Assembly (NCBI GenBank): GCA_031281685.1
Contig: JAITFA010000189.1
Span: 1 to 5,873, forward strand
Direction of reading: 5' to 3'
DNA from: Treponema sp.
GTDB lineage: Bacteria > Spirochaetota > Spirochaetia > Treponematales > Breznakiellaceae
DNA length: 5,873 bases
Made by a program: the position numbers and the translations under genes. The notes under the pieces were generated by a model. It ran no database searches, was not told the origin of the DNA, and worked only from the letters and a program-made list of their open reading frames with translations. Positions 1-5,873 of the stretch are shown here, piece after piece (within the stretch, counting starts at the first letter, position 1; each line of letters begins with the position of its first letter).

Positions 1-30
1 GGCACCAACGGCTCTGGCGCTCGGAGGCAC

Positions 31-102
31 GGTTAAGACACACCGTCTCTGGCACCAACGGCTCTGACACCTTCCGTTAAGACACATCGTCTCTGGCAAC
101 AC
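31..102 (+). repeat. Exact 72-bp direct repeat, copy 1
   Basis: This segment of the tandem array is identical, base for base, to 151-222, at an offset of exactly 120 bp. It spans the end of one long unit, a complete short unit, a complete long unit and the start of the next long unit. Both flanks diverge immediately. Identity over 72 bp, in an array whose neighbouring units differ from one another, indicates a recent multi-unit duplication. Confidence 0.9.
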
Positions 103-150
103 CAGTAAGACACACGGTCTCTGACACCTGCCACCGGCTCTGGCACCTCT

Positions 151-222
151 GGTTAAGACACACCGTCTCTGGCACCAACGGCTCTGACACCTTCCGTTAA
201 GACACATCGTCTCTGGCAACAC
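151..222 (+). repeat. Exact 72-bp direct repeat, copy 2
   Basis: This is the second copy of the segment at 31-102. After the identical block, copy 1 runs into a unit that lacks a T (CCAGTAAGACAC), whereas copy 2 runs into a full-length unit (CTGGTTAAGACAC). Confidence 0.9.
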
Positions 223-505
223 TGGTTAAGACACATCGGCTCTGGTACCACCGGTTAAGACACACTGGCTCTGGCACCAACGGCTCTGACACCTGCAAGG
301 TCTCTGACACCAAGGTCTCTGACACCACCGGCTCTGGCACCTTCGGTTAAGACACTTGCACGGTCTCTGGCACCTCCAGTTAAGACACACCGGCTCTGGC
401 ACCTGCACGGTCTCTCGCACCAACGTCCGGCGGGCCAAGGCAGTGCTGCGAGAGGCTTAGAGCAACTTCCCACCCCACAGGTACTGCGTGCTTAGTTCCA
501 GTCAG

Positions 506-522
506 TAGGATTCAGCATCCTA
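506..522. promoter_or_regulatory. 17-bp perfect dyad (6-bp arms) upstream of the 456-aa gene
   Basis: TAGGAT (506-511) and ATCCTA (517-522) are perfect inverted complements around the 5-nt centre TCAGC, 38 bp before the ATG at 561. In RNA the stem could gain a G-U pair (505/523). No T-run follows, so it is a poor intrinsic terminator. Its place just upstream of promoter-like boxes would suit an operator, but the arms are short and chance cannot be excluded. The rest of the 429-560 spacer shows no gene or other clear signal. Confidence 0.35.
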
Positions 523-526
523 TCTA

Positions 527-556
527 TTGTGTCTGACATTCTGTTTCCGATATATT
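527..556 (+). promoter_or_regulatory. Weak candidate sigma-70-type promoter
   Basis: TTGTGT (527-532, three of six matches to the -35 consensus) and TATATT (551-556, five of six matches to the -10 consensus TATAAT) are 18 bp apart. A better -35-like box, CTGACA (533-538), has only poor partners at standard spacing. Initiation from this -10 would fall at or just after the annotated ATG at 561, so the mRNA would be nearly leaderless or would start inside the gene. That weakens the call. Confidence 0.2.
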
Positions 557-560
557 AAGA

Positions 561-1931
561 ATGAATAGTACCGGTGATGACTATCAAAAAAAACTTGCCG
601 AAGCTCTTAGCGCCCAGCTGGTGTGGCTTAAAACTTCTGAACTGCCTAAGTTAAAAGACGAGACTCACGCTTTTCAGACCGCCTTCTCTACGTTGTACAC
701 CTACCTCCTCAGGAGGAGCATAGTGAGCGAAGACCCGTACAAGTCTGAAGCCAAGTCGGGGGAGATTCAGATACCGGAAACCAAAGCGTTTACCAAATCT
801 GAACAACAAGAACAACTCAGCATCAGACTGGCGAGCTACGATAAGCAGCTTAGCCTTCTGGTGAATTCGTACCAGTTCAACATGGAGTTTTTTACGCTTG
901 CACGGGTTCGGCGTATACTGAATCTCATAAACTACATTAACTGGGGAAATCTTTCGATTAACGCTGAGGATATCAATACCCGCACAGTCGCTGACTTAAT
1001 ATTCACGACGCGGTTCAGCGGAGACCATACTACCCAAAGCATTATCAATGGAACACTCAGCAGCTTGATGAAGATGATCGTCTCCGTCAACAAGCGCCTA
1101 AGCAGCATACAGAAGTATAATCGAGAGGTGTACAAACTCGAACTGCGAAGGTCTGTACTGGCAGATATGCAAGAAACCCCAACGCTGGACCTGATAAAAC
1201 AGAAATTTGTGAGTTCCATGCCGAAAAGCCTGTTTTACCCGGAACTCGTGGAAGAAGTTTTGAAGGAAGATTATTCCCCGGAAGGAAGCGTCGTGCGGGC
1301 AGGGACGCTGGAAAAGCTCAAGATTATTCCTGAAGAAAAGCCAAAGCCGCCCAAAGAAGTAGTTCTGAAAGTGTTCTTGCTTGAAGGACTTCAGGCGATT
1401 GGAAGTATTGCCTCCACCTTAAATGAAATCTGTCTCAAATTTGGTGAGAACCAAAAGCTGCTTGAGAATCAGAAGAGAAGTGTGTGGAAAAAGTTGCGAC
1501 AGTCTTTCGCGCGGATGTTGAATCTGAAATCAGAAAATGACCAGAGCATCTATGAAATTAGGTATGTTGATAGTGATACCGGAAATCTGGTCCATGAACA
1601 GGTGAATTTCCAGAAATTCATGCTTGATTTGGAGGCCAGCGCCAAGACCTGCTCGTCAATAGTACGCGGCACGGAGACACAGATCGAACCCCAGCTTCTT
1701 GAAACGCTTGATCGGCAGATCCTGGACCTGCAGAAGTGCTACAAAATCCTCGCGGGGCTGGACGATTATTTTAAGTCTCAGGTTAAGGCGGATGCCCATA
1801 GCCGCGTGAAGGGCATAAAACCGGAACTGTCAGCTATCAAGAATGCGCTACTCAAGGCAAACCAGCAGCGTTCAGAATATATTAGCGAGAAGGAAAAGGT
1901 CGCTCAGTTCAAAACAGGGGTTCGACACTAA
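561..1931 (+). CDS. Uncharacterised helical cytoplasmic protein, probably spirochaete-restricted
   Basis: This is an intact 456-residue reading frame ending in TAA. I do not recognise a characterised family. It has no signal peptide and no membrane segment, and it is rich in Lys, Glu, Gln and Leu, consistent with a soluble, mostly alpha-helical protein. Residues 1-55 and 85-130 look helical, as do about 160-200 and 350-456, with heptad-like spacing in places. A proline- and lysine-rich linker at about 256-267 (core EEKPKPPKE) separates two halves. A short probable beta segment lies at about 329-348 (EIRYVDSDTG). An in-frame TGA at 534-536 excludes an upstream extension. ATG 561 has no Shine-Dalgarno sequence, and the next in-frame ATG is far inside the protein, so the start is probable but not certain. 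Sampled GC (40-47%) is lower than in the downstream genes. The gene is separated from them by a hairpin and is probably transcribed separately. Its length, codon structure and single long frame make coding very likely. Confidence 0.85.
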   Translation: MNSTGDDYQKKLAEALSAQLVWLKTSELPKLKDETHAFQTAFSTLYTYLLRRSIVSEDPYKSEAKSGEIQIPETKAFTKSEQQEQLSIRLASYDKQLSLLVNSYQFNMEFFTLARVRRILNLINYINWGNLSINAEDINTRTVADLIFTTRFSGDHTTQSIINGTLSSLMKMIVSVNKRLSSIQKYNREVYKLELRRSVLADMQETPTLDLIKQKFVSSMPKSLFYPELVEEVLKEDYSPEGSVVRAGTLEKLKIIPEEKPKPPKEVVLKVFLLEGLQAIGSIASTLNEICLKFGENQKLLENQKRSVWKKLRQSFARMLNLKSENDQSIYEIRYVDSDTGNLVHEQVNFQKFMLDLEASAKTCSSIVRGTETQIEPQLLETLDRQILDLQKCYKILAGLDDYFKSQVKADAHSRVKGIKPELSAIKNALLKANQQRSEYISEKEKVAQFKTGVRH

Positions 1932-1997
1932 GCAAGGCGCAATCGTCTGTGGACCTGTCTTGCGCGATACCTCCAATACGTCTTAAACTTGCTCATA

Positions 1998-2029
1998 AAT
2001 AAAGACGCGGCGATACAGCGCGTCTTATT
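1998..2029 (+). terminator. Stem-loop, probable Rho-independent terminator or leader hairpin
   Basis: AAGACGCG (2002-2009) pairs perfectly with CGCGTCTT (2019-2026) around a 9-nt loop. With A2001 bulged, the stem extends by three A-T pairs (1998-2000 with 2027-2029). An A-rich left flank and a partly T-rich right side (TCTTATT) resemble a bidirectional terminator between the 456-aa gene and the next gene. It ends only 3 bases before the Shine-Dalgarno site of the downstream gene, so it may instead act as a 5' leader hairpin or attenuator for that gene. The T-run is short, so terminator strength is uncertain. Confidence 0.55.
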
Positions 2030-2032
2030 CAT

Positions 2033-2037
2033 GGAGG
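2033..2037 (+). promoter_or_regulatory. Strong ribosome binding site for the solute-binding protein gene
   Basis: GGAGG lies 7 nt before the ATG at 2045, which is optimal spacing. It fixes the start of the gene and is the only strong Shine-Dalgarno sequence among the four genes here. It lies just downstream of the 1998-2029 hairpin. Confidence 0.85.
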
Positions 2038-2044
2038 CAGATAC

Positions 2045-3676
2045 ATGACAACAGGCAATTTCAGGCCACGGGGCTTGATGGTGGCGTTCATAGTGGCGTT
2101 TCTTTCCTGCAAGATACTGGGGGCGCAGGAGAGCGAAGAACCGAAGCTCACTACACCCCCGCGTCCCCGCGCAACTGTGCGCGATGAGCTTACCATAAGC
2201 TTTCCATCCGGGGATATGGAGCTTGACATCCGCAAGGCATACCTTGCCAATGAAGCCCAGCTTTTTACGGCGCTCTACGAGGGGCTTTTTTCCTATCATC
2301 CCTATACCATGTCGCCCGTGCCAGCACTGGCCGCCCGCTGGGAGGTGTCAGAGGATAAGAAACAGTGGACATTCACAATCCGCGACGACGCTAAATACTG
2401 GAACGGCGATCCGGTTCGGGCTGAGGATTTCCGCGCAGCTTGGATATCACAGCTCAGTCCAGCGCGTGAGTCGCCCTACTCCTCCCTCTTTGACATTATC
2501 GTAGGCGCCCGGAACTACCGGCTTGGCCGCCAGCGCGACGCCAGCAGGGTTGGCATCGAAGCGCCGGACGCACAGACCCTGATTGTACGCCTGACAGCTC
2601 CGGCTTCGTTCTTCCCCAGTATGCTCTGCCATCACTCGTTCAGTCCTATTCACCCGTCCATGCTGGATAAGAAGAACTGGAGCAGAGAGCCGCCCATTTC
2701 CAATGGCCCATTCAGGATACAGAACCAGGATAGCTCCCGTATCGTTATGGTTAAAAACGATCAGTACTGGGATGCCAAGAATGTGGCGCTGAAAAAGCTC
2801 ACCGCACGCTTCACCAAAGACGCTGACGAGGCGTCGTTACTGTGGAATAGCGGCGAAGTGCGCTGGATCATCGGCGACGTAAACCTTGACACGCTCGTTG
2901 ATTCGAGCGGTATTTCGTTCAATGCCATGTTTGCCACTCATTATTACTTCATCCGTTCAGCCGGCGCTCCCTGGAACGATTACCGTGTCCGGCGCGCACT
3001 GAGCCTTGCCCTGCCCTGGGAAGAAATCCGGTCTGTATACGCCCTTCCAGCGGACACGCTTGTTTACCCTATTCCGGGCTATCCAGAAGTCGATGGCCTT
3101 GATACCACTGATCCTGAAGAGTCAGCCCGGCTTCTGGGTGAGGCAGGCTTTCCCAAAGGCGTGGGCCTGCCTGAACTCGTGATTAAGATTACGCCGTCGC
3201 AGGACGCGGCGCGTATCGTGGGGCTTATGGCAAACGCATGGACAGCGCTCGGCGTGAAGACGCGGGTGCAGGTCGTGTCCTATGACCAGTACTTTGACTC
3301 GGTCAAGCAGAACGACTATACCGTTGCGTTCTCAACTTGGATCGGAGACTTTCCCGACCCGTATACTTTTTTACAGATGTGGCGCCGGGATTCCAACCTG
3401 AACGACGCGAAGTACAATGACGCTGACTATGAAAAGCTTATGGAAAAAGCCATGAACGAGGAAGGCGAGCAGCGCCTGCAAACCCTTGCCGAGGCTGAAG
3501 AGCTACTGCTTGACCGGGGCGTGGTTCTGCCTATCTACTACTATCCGGCGCTCAATATTGTTGACACCGATGAGCTGAATGGTTGGTATCCCAACGCGCT
3601 TGACATTCACCCCTTCAAGTACCTGGTTTTCAGGAACATTCGTCCCCTGCCCGGCGTGGCTATGCTTCCCCGATGA
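2045..3676 (+). CDS. Family 5 extracellular solute-binding protein (OppA/DppA-like)
   Basis: This 543-residue protein has the usual length for ABC-importer binding proteins of the SBP_bac_5 class (oligopeptide, dipeptide, nickel). The N-terminus has arginines at 7 and 9, then a hydrophobic stretch at about 11-26. FLSC22 could be a relaxed spirochaetal lipobox giving a lipoprotein; otherwise type I cleavage after about Ala27 is possible. Family hallmarks run in order: TALYEGLF (75-82), PALAARWEVSEDKKQWTF (93-110), DDAKYWNGDPVRAEDF (114-129), SNGPF (219-223), YWD (241-243), RVRRALSLAL (314-323), and WIGDFPDPYTFLQMW (432-446). Asp435 probably corresponds to the Asp that contacts the peptide amino group in OppA; this is inferred from the family. 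The typical C-terminal segment VVLPIYYYP follows at 493-501. The ligand is unknown. No permease or ATPase genes adjoin it, so it would have to serve a transporter encoded elsewhere. Its stop overlaps the next start (ATGA), indicating co-transcription. Confidence 0.92.
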   Translation: MTTGNFRPRGLMVAFIVAFLSCKILGAQESEEPKLTTPPRPRATVRDELTISFPSGDMELDIRKAYLANEAQLFTALYEGLFSYHPYTMSPVPALAARWEVSEDKKQWTFTIRDDAKYWNGDPVRAEDFRAAWISQLSPARESPYSSLFDIIVGARNYRLGRQRDASRVGIEAPDAQTLIVRLTAPASFFPSMLCHHSFSPIHPSMLDKKNWSREPPISNGPFRIQNQDSSRIVMVKNDQYWDAKNVALKKLTARFTKDADEASLLWNSGEVRWIIGDVNLDTLVDSSGISFNAMFATHYYFIRSAGAPWNDYRVRRALSLALPWEEIRSVYALPADTLVYPIPGYPEVDGLDTTDPEESARLLGEAGFPKGVGLPELVIKITPSQDAARIVGLMANAWTALGVKTRVQVVSYDQYFDSVKQNDYTVAFSTWIGDFPDPYTFLQMWRRDSNLNDAKYNDADYEKLMEKAMNEEGEQRLQTLAEAEELLLDRGVVLPIYYYPALNIVDTDELNGWYPNALDIHPFKYLVFRNIRPLPGVAMLPR

Positions 3677-4698
3677 ATGATGCTGTTATCGGAGCTTTGA
3701 GCGCGGCGGAACTTTCGCCGCTCTTGAAGCTCTACTTCTGGGGAATCGACCTCATTAAAGTTATCCAGACCATAAAAAGCCCGGCGCTCACCGCTCTTAT
3801 GAAAGCGATCACCTCGCTGGGCGCTGAAATGTTTTATCTGCTGATCTTGCTCTGGCTGTTCTGGTGTATCGACGAAAAGAAAGGCATACGCTGTTTGTTC
3901 CTGCTCCTCTTATCAGCAGCGCTCAATGCCTTTATGAAAGACCTGCTGAAACAGCCGCGACCTTTTAACTTTGAGCCAGCCCTTGGGCTGGCGTTTGAGT
4001 CGAGCTACGGGATTCCCTCTGGCCATGCCCAGCTTTCTCTCACCTTCTGGGGCTTTCTGGCAAGCTGGCTAACTGCGGGAGCAAATGCGCGGCGACGCTG
4101 GCTTGTGTGGGCTTGCGCCATTGGCATTATACTCCTCATCGCGTTTACGCGGCTGTATCTGGGCGTTCACTTTCCCACAGACATACTGGCGGGCTGGCTT
4201 TTGGGCGTTCTTGTGCTGATACTGTATCGCGTTCTGGAACCGCATGTAAGCAGCCTGCTTGATCGTGGCGGAACCCGCGCCCGCACGATCAGCGCTGCCG
4301 CGCTTGTCCTGCTGATGAACATGCTGGGCGTGGATGTGACGCTCGGCGGCATCGTGCTGGGTCTCGGCGTTGCTTACAGCCTGTGTCTGAAACACGCGCC
4401 GTTTAGCGCCCACGCTGTTGGGCAGGGTCCGCGTTATGCGCTGCTTGCTTCCCGTTACCTGCTGGGCTTGATTATCGCGGTTGCTATAGTCCTGTTTCTG
4501 CGCCTTGTCCTGCCCGGTGAACACACGCTGTTCGCGGCAATTCCTTTGTGGGGCATGGGTTCGCCCTATACCAGCCTTGCCGAGTTCCTGCTTGCCGGCG
4601 CTCTTGGCTTGTGGGCGGGTTTTGGTGCGCCGTGGTGTTTTCTGCGCGCTGGCCTTGTTCAGGCCCGCGTTGAAGACCCTCGACGCGACGTACCGTGA
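3673..4698 (+). CDS. PAP2-family membrane phosphatase with C-terminal membrane extension
   Basis: This 341-residue polytopic membrane protein carries the complete PAP2 (type 2 phosphatidic acid phosphatase) catalytic signature. Motif C1 is KDLLKQPRP (Lys89, Arg96), C2 is PSGH (115-118, His118), and C3 is TRLYLGVHFPTD (Arg160, His166, Asp170), with Thr in place of the usual first Ser of C3. Such enzymes dephosphorylate lipid phosphates such as phosphatidic acid, phosphatidylglycerophosphate or undecaprenyl diphosphate; which one applies here cannot be told. Hydrophobic segments lie at about 52-66, 71-87, 119-135, 143-159 and 170-187. Four more follow the catalytic domain at about 205-220, 223-239, 261-280 and 300-324. 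Bacterial PAP2 proteins are usually about 180-250 residues, so the last 140 or so residues are an extension of unknown role. The start overlaps the upstream stop by 4 bp (ATGA) and lacks a Shine-Dalgarno site, which points to translational coupling. The stop overlaps the mnmE start by 1 bp. Confidence 0.9.
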   Translation: MNDAVIGALSAAELSPLLKLYFWGIDLIKVIQTIKSPALTALMKAITSLGAEMFYLLILLWLFWCIDEKKGIRCLFLLLLSAALNAFMKDLLKQPRPFNFEPALGLAFESSYGIPSGHAQLSLTFWGFLASWLTAGANARRRWLVWACAIGIILLIAFTRLYLGVHFPTDILAGWLLGVLVLILYRVLEPHVSSLLDRGGTRARTISAAALVLLMNMLGVDVTLGGIVLGLGVAYSLCLKHAPFSAHAVGQGPRYALLASRYLLGLIIAVAIVLFLRLVLPGEHTLFAAIPLWGMGSPYTSLAEFLLAGALGLWAGFGAPWCFLRAGLVQARVEDPRRDVP

Positions 4699-5873
4699 TG
4701 AACCGTGTCAATGACAGCGCCGTTGTTACCGGCGCAAGCTATGGCGACGACGCGCCTATCGCGGCATTGGCAACGCCGCTTGCCGAAACCGCCCTCGCCC
4801 TCATCAGAAGCTCTGGTAAAGACGCCCTCGCCCTCTTATCTACGGTTTTTTCCCGTCCAAAACAGCTCCTTAGCGCCCACGGAAACAGCGTTATACATGG
4901 CTGGATAGTCGATAGTAAGGGTCAGCGGATCGACGAAACGCTGGTTTCAGTATACCGCGCCCCGCGCAGTTACACGGGCGAAGACGGCGCGGATATTTCC
5001 TGCCACGGTGGGATTGCCGCGGTACGCTCGATACTGCGTGTTCTGCGCGACGCGGGTTTTCGTGAGGCGCTGCCCGGGGAGTTCACCTTCCGCGCCTTTA
5101 TGAATGGCAAGCTGGACCTCACCCGCGCCGAGTCAGTGATGGAACTCGTTTCCGCCAAAACCGAATGTGCGCGGGAACACGCGGTGAACCGGCTGGCTGG
5201 TGGTCTGGAACGGGAAATCCATGACGTTAAACGTCTTCTTGTGCGGGTTCTGGCTGGAACCGAGTTGTTTTTGGACTACTCGGAGGACGAAGGCGGCGCT
5301 GAGGAAGTCGCGGGACTGCCGGATCGCCCGCTTGCCGATGAAGCCCTATCGCGCATACGTGCGCTTGCCGCCTCCTATTGCATGGAAAAGCTCTATCACG
5401 ACGGGGCTTTGGTGGTGATTGCCGGGCGCCCTAACGCGGGCAAGTCCAGCCTTTTCAATATGCTTATTAAAGAAGAACGTTCCATTGTCACCGATATACC
5501 CGGCACAACGCGGGACTGGGTAGAATCATTCATTTCAATTGAAAACATTCCGATACGTCTTGTTGACACAGCCGGTCTACGCGCCTCGTCTGACACGCTT
5601 GAGCAGCTCGGCATAGAACGCAGCCTGAACCTGCTTGCCGCCGCTGACCTCATCCTCTACCTCATCGACGGCGCAGCCGGTCTCGCTGCCGAAGACCTTG
5701 TCTTCCTGCGCGATCATGCTGGTCGTCCGCTTATCGCCGTGTGGAACAAAGCCGACCGCGCCCTGTCCGCCCCTGACGACTATATTGCCTGTAGCGCCAA
5801 AACCGGCGCGGGCCTCAACACGCTCTGCGCCGCCATAACCGCGACTCTGTCCTTGCCCATTGACGCTGCTCAA
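4698..5873 (+). CDS. mnmE: tRNA uridine-5-carboxymethylaminomethyl modification GTPase MnmE, 3'-truncated by window
   Basis: The frame stays open for 392 codons to the window edge. With MnmG, MnmE modifies C5 of wobble uridine 34 in certain tRNAs, using a tetrahydrofolate-derived one-carbon unit. The N-terminal folate-binding domain shows SYTGED (91-96), CHGG (102-105) and LPGEFTFRAFMNGKLDLTRAE (125-145). The inserted G domain shows the P-loop GRPNAGKS (243-250), TDIPGTTRD (265-273), DTAGLR (290-295), NKAD (350-353) and SAK (366-368). Asn246 matches the Asn that coordinates potassium in E. coli MnmE (N226), and Glu302 matches the catalytic Glu (E282), both by motif position. The GRGG loop near the N-terminus of E. 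coli MnmE is replaced by AETA (29-32) without a length change. About 60-85 C-terminal residues, including the family's final CxGK motif, lie outside the window. ATG 4698 overlaps the PAP2 stop (TGATG) with no clear Shine-Dalgarno site, so translation is probably coupled. Confidence 0.95.
   Translation, partial: MNRVNDSAVVTGASYGDDAPIAALATPLAETALALIRSSGKDALALLSTVFSRPKQLLSAHGNSVIHGWIVDSKGQRIDETLVSVYRAPRSYTGEDGADISCHGGIAAVRSILRVLRDAGFREALPGEFTFRAFMNGKLDLTRAESVMELVSAKTECAREHAVNRLAGGLEREIHDVKRLLVRVLAGTELFLDYSEDEGGAEEVAGLPDRPLADEALSRIRALAASYCMEKLYHDGALVVIAGRPNAGKSSLFNMLIKEERSIVTDIPGTTRDWVESFISIENIPIRLVDTAGLRASSDTLEQLGIERSLNLLAAADLILYLIDGAAGLAAEDLVFLRDHAGRPLIAVWNKADRALSAPDDYIACSAKTGAGLNTLCAAITATLSLPIDAAQ

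Larger units (their letters stand above)
1..428. repeat. Modular degenerate tandem-repeat array (short 15-bp and long 29-bp units)
   Basis: The region can be parsed end to end, without gaps, into 18 units. Each begins GRCACC or a close variant and ends [GT]CTCT. Nine are short: six of 15 bp, two of 18 bp and one of 19 bp. Nine are long: six of 29 bp and one each of 28, 33 and 35 bp. The short unit GGCACCAACGGCTCT occurs identically at 1-15, 51-65, 171-185 and 273-287. Long units differ by an extra half containing TTAAGACAC (starts at 33, 77, 153, 197, 226, 255, 347 and 380, plus one copy lacking the first T at 106). The order from the left is S L S L L S L S L L L S S S S L L S. A degenerate partial unit at 416-428 ends the array on the right. 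The left end is cut by the window. Some minus-strand frames stay open because short units are multiples of three, but no start signal or protein family supports coding. I do not recognise a named repeat family. Confidence 0.9.

Noticed and set aside
1..428. CRISPR array
   Set aside because: There is no constant repeat separated by unique spacers of uniform length. The whole region is related repeat sequence and no cas gene is present.
1..428. Integron attC sites, suggested by GTTAAGAC resembling a GTTRRRY core
   Set aside because: The seventh base does not fit the consensus, no partnering RYYYAAC core is found at the required spacing, and no integrase or cassette structure is visible.
1..428. 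Iteron-type replication origin
   Set aside because: No replication initiator gene, AT-rich unwinding region or DnaA-box cluster is seen next to the array, and the array itself is GC-rich.
226..473. Minus-strand cysteine- and arginine-rich small proteins (70 and 72 aa)
   Set aside because: They are translations of the tandem repeat in two overlapping frames, kept open by the repeat composition. There is no convincing start signal and the array length units shift frame.
1932..1965. Terminator from GCGCAA (1937-1942) with TTGCGC (1960-1965)
   Set aside because: The stem is only 6 bp with a 17-nt loop and no following T-run. The hairpin at 1998-2029 is a much better candidate.
1960..1999. Promoter for the binding-protein gene (TTGCGC with TAAACT, or CATAAA)
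   Set aside because: The boxes match the consensus poorly and a start here would place the strong hairpin in the leader. The signal is too weak to annotate.
1928..2299. Minus-strand 123-aa reading frame and the smaller frames opposite the main genes
   Set aside because: They lie antisense to well-supported genes, have no ribosome binding site or recognisable family, and behave as shadows of + strand codon bias.
4791..4835. 12-bp direct repeat GCCCTCGCCCTC (4791-4802 and 4824-4835)
   Set aside because: It lies inside mnmE and encodes Ala-Leu-Ala-Leu in both places. It is explained by similar codons in a helical region and is too short to mean more.

Overview
The window looks like chromosomal DNA from a spirochaete, most likely a Treponema-type organism of intermediate GC. 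This is inferred from the protein flavour and the intermediate base composition, not from a marker gene. Spot counts on 60-base lines give about 62% GC in the repeat array (121-180), 40-47% in the first gene (601-660 and 1381-1440), and 52-65% in the later genes (4441-4500 and 5041-5100).

Layout, left to right. Positions 1 to about 428 hold a non-coding modular tandem array built from a short (about 15 bp) and a long (about 29 bp) unit. It runs off the left edge and contains an exact 72-bp internal duplication. A 135-bp spacer follows, with a 17-bp dyad and weak promoter-like boxes. Next is a 456-residue soluble, mostly helical protein of unknown function (561-1931). A 113-bp gap carries a strong stem-loop immediately before the Shine-Dalgarno site of the next gene. 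The remaining three genes are on the + strand and overlap each other: an exported family 5 (OppA/DppA-like) solute-binding protein (2045-3676), a polytopic PAP2-family lipid phosphatase with a membrane-embedded C-terminal extension (3673-4698), and the tRNA-modification GTPase MnmE (4698 to beyond the right edge).

The 4-bp ATGA overlap and the 1-bp TGATG overlap strongly suggest that the last three genes form one transcriptional unit with coupled translation. Only the first of them has a good ribosome binding site. Their functions (periplasmic peptide or solute binding, lipid phosphate hydrolysis, tRNA wobble-uridine modification) do not form an obvious pathway, so the grouping looks like housekeeping co-expression. 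No ABC permease or ATPase genes accompany the binding protein here.

No RNA gene, insertion sequence, phage gene, toxin-antitoxin pair or CRISPR array was found. The least explained parts are the modular array, the unknown 456-residue protein, and the hairpin abutting the binding-protein start.
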